Shown here: positions 47,109 to 57,425 of the stretch, piece by piece | Layout: the number at the start of each line of letters is the position of its first letter | Numbering within the stretch: position 1 is the stretch's first letter | Assembly: GCF_022376445.1 (NCBI RefSeq) | Contig: NW_025955007.1 | Location: forward strand, 186,001 to 250,000 | Source of the DNA: Fomitopsis serialis | Taxonomy: Eukaryota; Basidiomycota; Agaricomycetes; Polyporales; Fomitopsidaceae | DNA: 64,000 nt | Direction: 5' to 3' | Made by a program: the position numbers and the translations under genes | Notes under the pieces: model-generated | The model's input: only the letters and a program-made list of their open reading frames with translations | Databases searched by the model: none | What the model was told of the DNA's origin: nothing

Positions 47109-49320
47109 TACAATCCCTGAGGTACGAAGGTATTGTTCTTATGATGGACCACCATGAAACACCTTAGTGATTCCTCCGGAATGGCAGTTTGTTCCCACAG
47201 TGCACGTGACTTGCAGCCACCCCAATAAGCAGAGATAAGTAACTGTTAGTATGGGTTGCTTATCTGAGCCTGAATTTTCAGACTCCCAGACGACACAACT
47301 TGCACCAACAGATATAGGCTAGCAATGTCATAAGGTGGGGCCACCACACTACCACACATAGTATATCAAAGTCTGATGGTCTCTGCAATGCTAGATAAAT
47401 GGTAGGAAATAAGATAAAATCAGACAATCCCATGACTTCACATTGTGCTGACTGTTGTAGGCCAATGCAAGACAGTACATCTCACATGTGCTAATGCGGA
47501 TGCACATAGCCTGATGTCAGCAGCTCTATTGTAGCAGTCCAGTATAAGCATGTCTTTGACTAATCTTGTCAATATGAAGCAGTGCCATTTATATAGTATG
47601 ATGGTGCTATGCTTGGTTGTCAGTCCCTCAGATTGTTTTTGCCTGGAACATATCTAACCTCTGTATGCACTACCATCATCCTATTCTCATGCAATGGCCC
47701 TTGGTATGTGGGGATAGAAAAGGCAGCTTTCTTTCTGATTGCGCTCAGAAGAAGTCATGGTTGCTCTGGAAATAATGCAGACTTGCATTGCTTACTAAGC
47801 AACAGTGAAGAGGCCATACTACAATGGACTTCTGAGCCAATATAAGGCTGTCCTTTTATAGCTCTCTAGTCAGTAATATGACTTCAGGAGTACTCTCATT
47901 TGCTGCAACTGTTTCCTTTTACATGTGATTATAAAATGTCAGCTACTCATGCTCAATCATTTCATGTTATATGGGAAGTGGAAAAATAGCACTTTAGACC
48001 AGGGTGTGAACATGTTTGATATATGAACAGCTTTGGAACTATGAGTATGTGGCAGTGTGCCTACTAGCACCCAATTTGGCAGTTGATCCTGGATGGTATC
48101 TGCCATGCCAGAGGAATGTCAATATCAACATATGGTGTCTAATCCAACTATAGTACCATTGTATGTGCACACACAGTCAGCCATAAAATGACACTGGTAA
48201 TTAATTACCTTGGGAGTGTGTCTAGAGATATAGAAATCCCTTGACTTATGACCAGAGTGCATGACCATTGATACTAGGCATTACTAGAATACCCAGGAGA
48301 GGCTAGTGTTTCAGGTTATCATCCATGTGGTCCCTCATGTTTCACAGAGCACATGCTTGATGATCAGTGGCAATCATTAACACACATACCCTTGCCTTGC
48401 TTTTTTCCTACCTTTTTTCGCCTTATTGTGCATCTTGGATGGCCTGGGAAAGTGGTGTACTGAGTCTTCCACTATTTGGATTCTATGAAGTATTTTATGT
48501 AGCTAAGAGGGAGCACACTTGGGAAATGCTCAAAACGAGCATCCCTAAGAGCAAGTCCAAACATTTATCTCATCTACCACTTGTTTCTGTACTCTTATGT
48601 ACCTTCAATTCATCAGTGATCAATCCTGCCACCCATGACTCTATCAGTCTTGATGGCACTCACCATGGTGGTTCATTGATTCATATCATACATTAGCCCA
48701 TTGCTATTGGCTGAGCTCCAATCCAGTAACATACCTTAGTATGGCTTTGCACTACTGGTCAGTGCCTGGTAACTGTTCACTTCAGTGTACAAATGGTGAC
48801 AGCAAACTGGACAGTCTTTGGTTGTATTCCTTGTATAACATGACAATTCTGGAAGGGCCTTTTTTCAGAATTTCTTACTGGTATACTTCTCTGTCTACTG
48901 TTGATTGGTTTGTACTTGTGGAAGTACTGTTAACAATCTATTGAAAGACATCCTTCTGTATCAAAAGCTTCTCTCTGATCAAGGGCTCATACTTGTACAA
49001 CAGCAAGTCCCAGCTGAGTAGTTGTTACTGTAGACCTCCCAGATTCCCCTTCTTTGAGTTCTAGTGATCCAGAGGCATACTTCTTTGCAACATTTCCAAG
49101 ATATTATCTCTTTGTTGATATCAACACAAACTAGTAATACTATTCATTAGTATTCTGGTAATATTGGTAATTAACTTGGCAATTCACCAAGTAAGAAACA
49201 GATTCATAAGGTCTGTGTTCTCAACAGAGAGTCTCATATGAACATGCAATAAGTTACTCAAACTGACATGCATCCAACAAAAGGGATTGTACTGCCAGCT
49301 ATGGCCCTCTCCCCAGCAAG
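47109..49320 (-). repeat. Family A element, copy 4 (internally deleted)
   Basis: Begins TACAATCCCTGAGGTACGAA and ends GGGATTGTACTGCC...CCCCAGCAAG, so both family termini are present in 2.2 kb. After about 47,320 it jumps into sequence parallel to 43,590-46,209 of copy 2. No gene. Confidence 0.75.
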
Positions 49321-49616
49321 TAGGGTTGTCCAGAACATGAGCAGTTCCAAGAGTGAAGTACTAGCAGGCTTATATAAGCTCACTGGGGCCACAGCAACCA
49401 TATTACCAGGTTATTGAGAATGCTATCTGATCTGATGTCAAACCCATGCAATATACAGCTTCATTCACATTGCCTGGATCATTTTAAATATTGGCTGAAT
49501 TGTCCGCTTTTTTCTGAGCCTATACAAGCTCTCTTAAGCACAGTCACAGTCCGCACTTACATCGCTTACTAAGCGCCCATTAAGCGCCCAGATGCCGTTC
49601 GGAGGTGCAACCGTGC
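49321..49616 (-). repeat. Family A fragment ending exactly at the H1 palindrome loop
   Basis: Matches 32,147-32,420 in the same orientation but lacks the MITE, giving an approximate empty site. It stops after the left H1 arm (TGCCGTTCGGAGGTGCAACC, GTGC). The right arm is absent and unrelated sequence leading to the RecQ-like gene follows. Confidence 0.75.
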
Positions 49617-49894
49617 TTGTCTTGTACCCATCCAGTTTGGGCAGTCACACCCCACCACCGCACTGAAAACAGATCTGGGGTACTTCAAGCAGCACACCCC
49701 CTCCATTAGGCGCCCTTGAAGTGCCCGCCCCGTAATGGTCACATCAACTTCGTGGTACCTGGCACGTGTAGACTATCTTAGATACTCAGATTACCATCTT
49801 GATTTGCGCTCGTCCGCTCGTCGTGTTGTGTTGCAGTGTGTCGTGAGAAATCACTGTGCTCTCAATCAGCAATAACTTACTGTAAAAAGTAGCC

Positions 49895-51846
49895 ATGCTC
49901 CCAGATGATCTTCGTCTTCAAAGAGTCAGGGCTCATGACAAAAGATACCAATGATCTTACGACAACTTGGCAGCTGCTCAGGACTTGGTAACACGAACAT
50001 ACGGCTACAACTCAGAGCGCGCTCAACAAATTATGAGTGATGAGTTCTTCCTGAATAGCAGGGGAAATAGGCCTTATAAGTGGCAGCTTGACATTGCTGA
50101 GGCTCTTCTTCTTGGGCTCAACTGTACTGCCATTGCTGGCACAGGAAGAGGGAAGACAATCCCGTTCATGTTGCCCATGTTCTTGCCCAAGAACATGAAG
50201 AAGATGGTGGCTGTCATGTCACCATTAAAGAATCTGCAGAGAGATCAGGTGAGTGACTCGATGCGCACCATAGCAATAAGCACTCACCAATGTGCCAGGC
50301 ACGTCAGTTCCGTAAGATGAACCTGCCTGCGGTTGCCGTGAATGGCGACACATGGGACTCTGCAATGGCTTGTATAAGTGCCGTGTATTATTGAGATAAT
50401 AATTCAGCTCACATGTACATAGAATATATGCACAAACAAGTATTGAGCAATCTTCACGTCACCCAAAATGTATATGAAACATGCGGAGTGCAACAATGTT
50501 CTTACCGAGCCTATCGAAGGGAATCAGCGCACTCATCGTTGATGAGGCTCACTGTATCTCGCAGTGGGGCGGTGATTTTCGCCCGTCATACAGCAAAATG
50601 AGCCAAGTCCGTGCACACTAGATGCACTCGAGGAGGCAGAGAGAAGCATGGAGATTGACCCGGAGAAATCCTTCCACCTTAATCTTGGGAACGATCGACC
50701 TAATGTCCAGCAAAGAATTGTCAGAATGAAGAATTCCGAGGACTACAGTGCCCTCGACTCTATCATTGAAGTACCAACTGACGCTGCACCCTCTGACATA
50801 CCAAAGACTCTCATGTTTGTGAATACTCGCCAGATGACCCAGTGTGTCTGGCACCACCTTCATGAGTGATTCAGAGAGCAGTTCCACAGCGCAATAGGGT
50901 TCCTGCATGCCAATCGCAGGCAGAAAGTGCGTCAGCATGTCATGGAGGAGTTTATATCAAGCAAGATCTGTATTCTTGTCTCGACAGAGGCTACTGGAAT
51001 GGTGAGACCAATTCTAGATGCTCTTGTATCTGGGTCTGACGTTACAAAGGGTGCAGACATACTGGACATCCAGCCTGTGATCCAGTTCGGTCTCGCAGCA
51101 TCTTGCTGTTGGCTGCAGTGCGCCTCAGAGCGGATTACAAAGGCCTAAGTCGAGCTCTGTAAAGTCTGAGGGACTTAGAGCTCAACGAGGCGGACTGTCC
51201 ACGGTGTGCATTACATAAGGTGACCATAACTGTACGTAGAAACAGCCACAAAGTCGAAATCAACAAAGGAGTGAAAAATCGGATGAGTGCAGCCTGCGGG
51301 TTCAAATCCCTGAAGATGCCAACATTATGGAAAATGGTAGACTGAAGGGAATGACGTCGGAAAAAGTACAGTATGCACGGTATAGTGATGGCGTCCATGT
51401 ACAATAAAGGAGAACACACCAGGACACATTCCATGACTTGGACAGGGCAATGGAGCTCAGAATAATTCGCAGAAATGCGGAATAAATTCCGAGCTCAACA
51501 TCGGCAACATGCTCTGACAAAGTACTGCGGTGCGCCCATCAGCCCGCGTGCAATTCTCAGAGATGATCATGTCAAAATGTTAACGTGGTCAAAACTTGAG
51601 GGAGATACAGTCGGTGCACGATATCGAGTTGAAGATCACTGAGCCGCCCTGGATTCTAGCAAAGACCTGCAGCAAGGAAGTCTTGCAGATTCTGCGCAGG
51701 ATTGACAATGACAAGCGTCAGCGGCACCTCACAAATGTGCAGAAGAGCCATAGACATGTGCCTGAGCCTGAGCAGATGAACAAGGAGTCGGAGTTGGAGA
51801 CCAATGTACCAGGGTCACTGCAGGTCATCATGTCTCCCAACTCTTG
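49895..51846 (+). pseudogene. RecQ-like DEAH helicase pseudogene, split by an LTR
   Basis: ATP-dependent 3'-5' helicase fold of the type multiplied in basidiomycete genomes. From the ATG at 49,895: MLPDDLRLQRVRAHDKRYQ, TGA (49,952), then open. RPYKWQLDIAEALLLGLNCT precedes motif I (AGTGRGKT). A 50-bp intron follows (50,248-50,298), then ARQFRKMNLPAVAVNGDTWD. Motif II is [20 protein letters not shown] (about 50,530), reached only through a frameshift near 50,498. The region between motif II and NLGNDRPNVQQRIVRMKNSE is shortened. TGA at 50,867 interrupts HHLHE/FREQFHSAIGFLHA. The later motif ILVSTEATGM joins GADILDIQPVIQFG across a 48-bp intron (51,002-51,049). An inverted copia LTR is inserted at 51,107-51,500. 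Decayed sequence to 51,846 is the presumed C-terminus. Both TGAs would be Arg as CGA. Confidence 0.82.
51107..51500 (-). mobile_element. Copia-family solo LTR, short form (C3, 394 bp), inside the helicase gene
   Basis: Reverse orientation, TGTTGGCTGCAGTGCG to CCGAGCTCAACA. It has the same length as the LTR split by Harbinger at 52,766 and the same 3' sequence without the duplicated block of C1 and C2. No exact 5-bp duplication remains (CTTGC against TCGGC). Confidence 0.82.
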
Positions 51847-51849
51847 ACC

Positions 51850-52508
51850 CAGACCTCGACCACAACAACTGGGGCAGGGATCTAGAGTGACCGTACAGGT
51901 GAGTTGTGACTTTCTTGCTCCCTTGAAAAATCAGTAATGTGATCACATCGTTGCTCACAATCATGCAGGCCACAGATAGCAGTGTTCCATCCGATGACAG
52001 TTACTTCCAGTGGCCTTGACCGCTGCCAATGTTCTGGAGAACAATATCACATTCTGATGGCACTCCGAGTCGCAGTACCCCTGGGCTGTCACATGCAGGC
52101 TAGAAGCTCAGATGGTACATCGTAGACTCCATGTCATGTCATGTAGTAGAGCTAGACCCAACCTGTCCTCTCGAACACAGTCTATACATACTGGGTGTGG
52201 CTCCGAGTCAGACTCACCGCATCTCACTGCTGCGGGCTCAATCTTGCCCTCGTTGTCAGCACTACTACCCAACATATACTTGCACCCTGCTGGTGCGCCA
52301 TCTGAACTGCTGCCACTTCAACAGTTGTACAGTATGCAGGACAGGATCACTGGTGATTCCGCGCTGCCCATGTCTAAGGTGGTAGCCCTGACTGCCCGGC
52401 ATCATAAGTGATCTATCTTCACTGCTTGCTCAGGCCATCTGTTCACAGATCCTCGTCCCCAATGATATTACATAGCATGTACATAGTCCTCCCCAGAATC
52501 CATCCCAA
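51850..52508. other. Decayed sequence, no gene recognised
   Basis: Short open frames only. The sequence keeps some CpG and may be the 3' part of the helicase repeat unit. Confidence 0.4.
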
Positions 52509-52765
52509 TCATGGTATCCGAATCATCATGCTCTGCATCTGGAGATGTGGATAATCCATGTCCGACTCATATGACAGCTCTGTAAAGTCCTGGTGTTTTG
52601 ATCTAGTAAATGTGTGATTATCTATCCAACCGCTCATTGGCTTGCCCAGTGTCAATACTCCGTTGGCGTAAACATTTGGTGCATGGCCAGCTGTGTTTGA
52701 AATCCTACAGGCTGGCTTAATGACGTAGAGGTCTTCATTTGTGTATGAGCGCAGCAGCTTCTTCA
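52509..52765 (-). pseudogene. 5'-truncated open frame of unknown family cut by a copia LTR
   Basis: Reads KKLLRSYTNEDLYVIKPACR and NGVLTLGKPMSGWIDNHTFT, and is open right up to the LTR boundary at 52,766. Upstream coding sequence, if any, was displaced by the insertion. No family recognised; it could be a host gene fragment or part of the helicase element. Confidence 0.35.
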
Positions 52766-53280
52766 TGTTGAGCTCGGAATTTATTCCGCATTTCTGCGAA
52801 TTATTCTGAGCTCCATTGCCCTGTCCAAGTCATGGAATGTGTCCTGGTGTGTTCTCCTTTATTGTACATGGACGCCATCACTATACCGTGCATACTGTAC
52901 TTTTTCCGACGTCATTCCCTTCAGTCTACCATTTTCCATAATGTTGGCATCTTCAGGGATTTGCACCCGCAGGCTGCACTCATCCGATTTTTCACTCCTT
53001 CGTTGATTTCGACTTTGTGGCTGTTTCTACTGTACAGTTATGGTCACCTTACGTAACGCACACCGTAGACAGTCCGCCTCGTTGAGCTCTAAGTCCCTAA
53101 GGCCCCGTTCGGCAACAGAGTCAGACTGGGACTGACCCAGCCTGACTCTGAGCGAGCGGGTCTTGTAAACAAAGACAAACACACGCCGCCCATATGTGGA
53201 TGTCATGCCCGCGTGCACTGTTAACGACGCCGTACACTGCGCTCTGCGGTGTACGTTTGCCACAACAGGCTTGAAGCACC

Positions 53281-54611
53281 ATGCTGCCTCCTGTGGATGA
53301 CGATCTACGCCGCCGCCGCCTCATACTTGTACTCCGTACTCATACTCCGTGCTGCCGTTTTCATTCAAACCATCCTCATTGCCATCATCACTGCTGTCGA
53401 ACCCTATCTCCATCGAGAACCATGGCACACTTCCATTCTCACGGGAGAGGCATGGGTTCTTGAGCTGCTTCTCAGTCACACTCAGTGTATCTACTCCAAA
53501 CTAGGTGTTCATCACCGTCTTCTACGCACTCATAGACGAGTTGAAGGCCAATGGGTTCACCAATTCACGATATGTGATGCTTCACAGGCTTGTCTATTTG
53601 GCATATCGGGGAGCAGTTCCAGCGGTCAAATGAGACCCTATCTCTGTGAGTTTGTATCTCTGTGAGTTTGCCACACATAATCTAGAGATGTGCTGATTAT
53701 TAGTGCAGATACTTCCGGTGAATGCTCATGTTCTTCTCCTCACCTGCGTTCTACATACAATAAATGGGTCCGTCTTCCTTCAGCTAACAACCCTGTTCCC
53801 ACCCGCATTCGCAACGACCCTCGTTTCTTTCCCTGGTTCCGAAATGCTGTTGGTGCAATGGATGGGATTCAGATCCACGCCACAGTTTCAGCGCAGGATC
53901 GTCACAACGCACATAACTGGAAGGGCGGGATCATTGAAAATGTCCTTGCATGTTGCTCTTTCGACTTCTGCTTCTTGTATATGCTCAGCGTGTGGGAGGG
54001 TTCAATCACTGACACGGGATTGTTCCATGAGGCACGAAATGGCAGTCTACGCAAGCTCCCCAGCAAGTATTATGTTGCAGATGAAGGCTTGCCATCATGT
54101 GCGGATCTGCTTGTTCCATATCGTGGTGCTCGGTATCATCTGGCGGAATGGAGAAGGGCAGATCTCAGGCAAGTTGCAAAGTTGTAATTTCTTGTCTTTG
54201 CTCACATTGGTTTCCAGGCCCGCAAACAAAGAGGAGCTCTTCAATTTGCGGCATGCTTGCCTCCACAATGTCATCGAGAGGATTTTCGGGGTTCTCAAAC
54301 GCTGCTTCAAGATCCTTGTCATTGCACCCGGGTATGACATGGACATTCAAGCACGCATCCCACCAGCATTGGCAGCGGTTCACAACTTCATCTGGGAGCA
54401 CAATCCAGACGAGATTGCAGAGTTTGACAATATCCTGGAGGGGCAGTGGTTTGGTGAGCTCAGGGCCGCTCTGCCCACACATTGTGAGCAAGGAGAAGCA
54501 GATGCTGTGCGAGATGTGATTGCGGAGGAGATGTGGCAAGACTACCAATGGTTGTTACAGGAGCAGGACAACCTAGAGGCACATGAGAATCTGTATGTGG
54601 AGCTAGAATAG
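53281..54611 (+). pseudogene. PIF/Harbinger transposase (DDE_Tnp_4), N-terminus frameshifted
   Basis: The catalytic domain is largely open: AVGAMDGIQIHATVSAQD (first Asp), KYYVADEGLPSCADLLVPYR (second Asp) and NLRHACLHNVIERIFGVLK (Glu), so the DDE triad is present. A 49-bp intron at 54,169-54,217 starts with GC (GCAAGT) instead of GT. Splicing it joins EWRRADLRPANKEELF exactly as expected. Upstream, family-like pieces (EPWHTSILTGEAWVLELLL; VFYALIDELKANGFTNSRYV; EQFQRSNETLSL) lie in different frames, and TGA and TAA codons occur near 53,712-53,760, so the N-terminal half is broken. Its Myb-like partner lies opposite and converges on it. Confidence 0.85.
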
Positions 54612-55716
54612 GCCACGGTCTACGTTAAGCTTCCTCTCCAACCATGCCTCCCGCACTTCATCCAAGTCAAGCTCTAAGTATGTATCTGCAGTGTTGCTAT
54701 CCTTCTCAAAGATCTCCACCATCCTGACCTTCTGATCCTTGTCGAGGTTCGGCTCCTTCTGCACACACTTGATCGCCCTACCCCTACGAGCAGGCGTAGG
54801 CGGGATACCATTGCCAGGAGTGAGAGCCAATACTCCGTCACAAAAAATGTCGTTGAATGTCGTTGAAGCTGGTCAATTGGACACCTAAGCCTGCCAAATC
54901 CGACAGCACGGAACCCAATGCATGGGCACGCTTTGGTTCGGAAGCAGCAGCAGAACCCGGGCACTTTGCAGGAACAGCACGAGGCAGCGTAACAGGTTCA
55001 ACAGGAGCACCCATACCTGCATCATTACCTGCTTCGTCCCCACGCACTGGGCTCAGTGATCTGGACCTTGACTCGGAACACGATGCACTCGCAGAAGCTG
55101 CCGGCTCTGAGTCCTCGCCCATCTGAGGACGGACCTCAGCATCCACATTGTCTGTATCTGATGCGGGGCCTGTGGCCTGGGTGGATGGGTGGAAGGCGTG
55201 GGTGCCCTTCGCTGTTGATGGCATAATTTGCACCACAAGGTCGTAGTAATCCCAACCCTTGTTGCGGAATGCTGCAGCCGCAGGGTTTTTCTTGAACACA
55301 TTGTCAGCCTAACAACTAGGCAGATAAGTTGTGGGAGTACCTTTATGTATGCCTGCCACGTAGGCTCGGACCGTTCGTTGATAGTTGTGCCCGACTTCGT
55401 GTCCCAGTGGAAGCCCAATTGACTCATCAACTTGTCGACCACCTTGAATGTCTCATGAAGCTAGAAGGGATTAGTGTTACTGCATTCCTCATGCAGTGAC
55501 ACGAACTCACACGTTTCCACTTGGTCTGGCAGGACCCAGTGACCAGGTCTTCTCGGTCCCAGCTGTCGTTGCCTTTTGAACGGTCTCAACAGCACCACTG
55601 AAGACGGAGGCTGGGAAATTTCCGCCATCTCCCGCCTCAACCTTGTGCTCAATGAGATAGATGATGAGCGCGTGGGTATCTTGATCGCGCCACTGTGCGT
55701 CCTTGGTCTTAGCCAT
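54603..55716 (-). pseudogene. Myb/SANT-like DNA-binding protein of the Harbinger element
   Basis: Harbinger elements encode a Myb-like helper that binds the ends and brings in the transposase. It starts MAKTKDAQWRDQDTHALIIY, and the tryptophan and acidic pattern match the Myb_DNA-bind_3 type. Exon 1 (55,511-55,716) has a one-base frameshift before GSCQTKWKR. Exon 2 (55,341-55,460) encodes LHETFKVVDKLMSQLGFHWD. A 32-nt GT-AG segment (55,309-55,340) must be removed to reach ADNVFKKNPAAAAFRNKGWD, which is unusually short for an intron. A Ser/Glu/Pro-rich linker follows. Near 54,850 the 10-bp word CAACGACATT is duplicated in tandem and shifts the frame before the C-terminal helix (VRMVEIFEKDSNTADTYLEL). 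Confidence 0.82.
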
Positions 55717-56109
55717 AGTGTACGAGTGAGGGGAGGTCGTCACAGAGGCAGTGTGCTGGCAAGCCACAATGTTCGTCCGCATTGGGAAGTGGCTGAGTCA
55801 CTCTAGTCACAGAGTGTCACACTGGTCAGCCACCTCGGTGTTATGCTCAGGGACGGTCAGGCTGGGTCAGTCCCAGTCCGATTCTGTTGCCGTACAGGGC
55901 CTAAGACTTTACAGAGCTCGACTTAGGCCTTTGAAATCGCTCTGAGGCGCACTGCAGCCAACAGGTTATGAGCCCCGTGCTCTGAAGGCCTCCAGACATC
56001 CATATCTGCCTGTCCAAACGCTCTGTGGCCCTCCCAATGTGTCCGGGACCCCTTCGCTCCTTCAGCCTTCCTGCACTTTGAAGCCCCTGTCTTCGCCCCT
56101 ATTCGATCT

Positions 56110-57196
56110 TTGGTCAATATCTTGCTCGTCTCTGCGCAGTTTTACCCTGTTTTTCGCTCGATCCATCCATCCGCACGTCGCCCTTCGAGTCGTCATCATG
56201 GCGCCGTCCCCTGCTTCCTTCCCAATCTCACGAATCACAACTACCAGCAATGGAGGCTTGACATGGAGGCCAGACTTCGCACTCTTGCAGCTCTTCGCAT
56301 TGTGAAGGGCTCAGAGACAAGGCCTTCGTTCACACAGCCCCTGGACGCCTCAGAACACCGAGATATGCGCAATTTCGAGAACAGGAGGGATCTGGCAGCT
56401 GGGTCTCCCTGGGGGTGTGTGGAGAGGGAGCAGCAGACACATCTGGAGGCAATTAGAGACGATCCTGAGACGATGTGGGTGAAGCTGGAGTCTGTGCACA
56501 TGCAGAAACGACCTGGTACATGTTTTAACACCTACAACGCGCTCCTGAGCCTCTCAAGGGCCGAGGACGAGTCCCTGTCAATGCTTTCGACGCGAGCTTT
56601 GCAGCTCAAGTCCGATATGAAAGCCCTTTGTCCCCAGGACTTCAACATCGCGAAACTCAACAATGAGCTCGTCCTGATGGCTTTAATCCGCGCCCTGCCC
56701 GCCGAATTCGCCTCTCTTCGCCAGACCCTCTTGCTGGACGACGCCCTCATGCTTGAGAAGCTCCAGGACAAGTTTGTTGCCCCAGAAAATCAGCCTGGTG
56801 CATTATCAACAATCCCTGTCCTCTCCCAGGTTGCTGCTGCCATCATCTGCGCTTTCTGCGGTCGCTCTGGCCACTCCGAGGAGCAGTGCTTCTCCAAACG
56901 CGATGCTAGTGTCAAAGCGAAGGAGAAGGTGTCGCAGCGCACGCAGGTTCGCTCTGGAAAGGGCAAGGACAAGACGAGGGAGGCGAAGGAAGCGTTGAAA
57001 ACCGTCCAGGATGTGCAGGATGTGTCCCAGGAGTCCGCTGGAGTGGCCACTGTGAGTGCTGGTTGCGCCTCTGCCCTCCTATCTACCTCGGATCGCGCCT
57101 CCTGGCTTTCTACGCCTGCAGCAGCTAACTGGAACACCGACACAGATGCTTCTGCACACATGACACCTCACCGCCACTGGTTTTGCTCCTACTCTC
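56110..57196 (+). pseudogene. Copia gag with zinc knuckle, broken before the protease
   Basis: The long frame has the Ty1/copia gag core: LPNLTNHNYQQWRLDMEARL, then a helical region (TCFNTYNALLSLSRAEDESL, LNNELVLMALIRALPAEFAS) and a CCHC zinc knuckle CAFCGRSGHSEEQC (C-x2-C-x4-H-x4-C). It ends in the beginning of the protease, NWNTDTDASAHMTPHRHWF, where the catalytic D-T/S-G reads D-T-D. The likely native start is the ATG at 56,199 (MAPSPASFP), one base out of frame with the rest. Just after the protease start the frame runs into LTR sequence, so pol is deleted. Confidence 0.82.
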
Positions 57197-57425
57197 CCCA
57201 TTCCATAATGTTGGCATCTTCAGGGATTTGCACCCGCAGGCTGCACTCATCCGATTTTTCACTCCTTCGTTGATTTCGACTTTGTGGCTGTTTCTACTGT
57301 ACAGTTATGGTCACCTTACGTAACGCACACCGTAGACAGTCCGCCTCGTTGAGCTCTAAGTCCCTAAGACTTTACAGAGCTCGACTTAGGCCTTTGGAAT
57401 CCGCTCTGAGGTGCACTGCAGCCAA

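Larger units (their letters stand above)
53101..55901. mobile_element. PIF/Harbinger transposon with transposase and Myb-like genes (2801 bp)
   Basis: Terminal inverted repeats begin GGCCCCGTTCGGCAACAGAG on the left and GGCCCTGTACGGCAACAGAA on the right, similar over about 45 bp. The target duplication is TAA (53,098-53,100 and 55,902-55,904), the 3-bp size expected for this superfamily. The interrupted site, TCCCTAAGACTTTACAGAG, is intact in sister LTRs, which proves the insertion. Two convergent genes are inside and their stop codons overlap by 9 bp. Confidence 0.93.
52766..57425 (+). mobile_element. Ty1/copia retrotransposon remnant (5' LTR, gag, truncated 3' LTR)
   Basis: The 5' LTR (52,766-53,100 plus 55,905-55,963 once the Harbinger insertion is removed, 394 bp) is followed by GGTTATGAGCCCCGTG, a position where a primer-binding site belongs. 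It is then followed by a gag frame and, from about 57,199, the last 227 bp of a 3' LTR. Integrase, reverse transcriptase and RNase H are all missing: the sequence jumps from the start of the protease region into the 3' LTR. CTTCA precedes the 5' LTR; the 3' end reads GCAGCCAATGG, so the terminal CA and the duplication cannot be confirmed. Confidence 0.82.

Noticed and set aside
51290..51320. tRNA-like B box (GGTTCAAATCC) in copia LTRs
   Set aside because: No convincing A box or cloverleaf can be drawn; treated as chance within the LTR.
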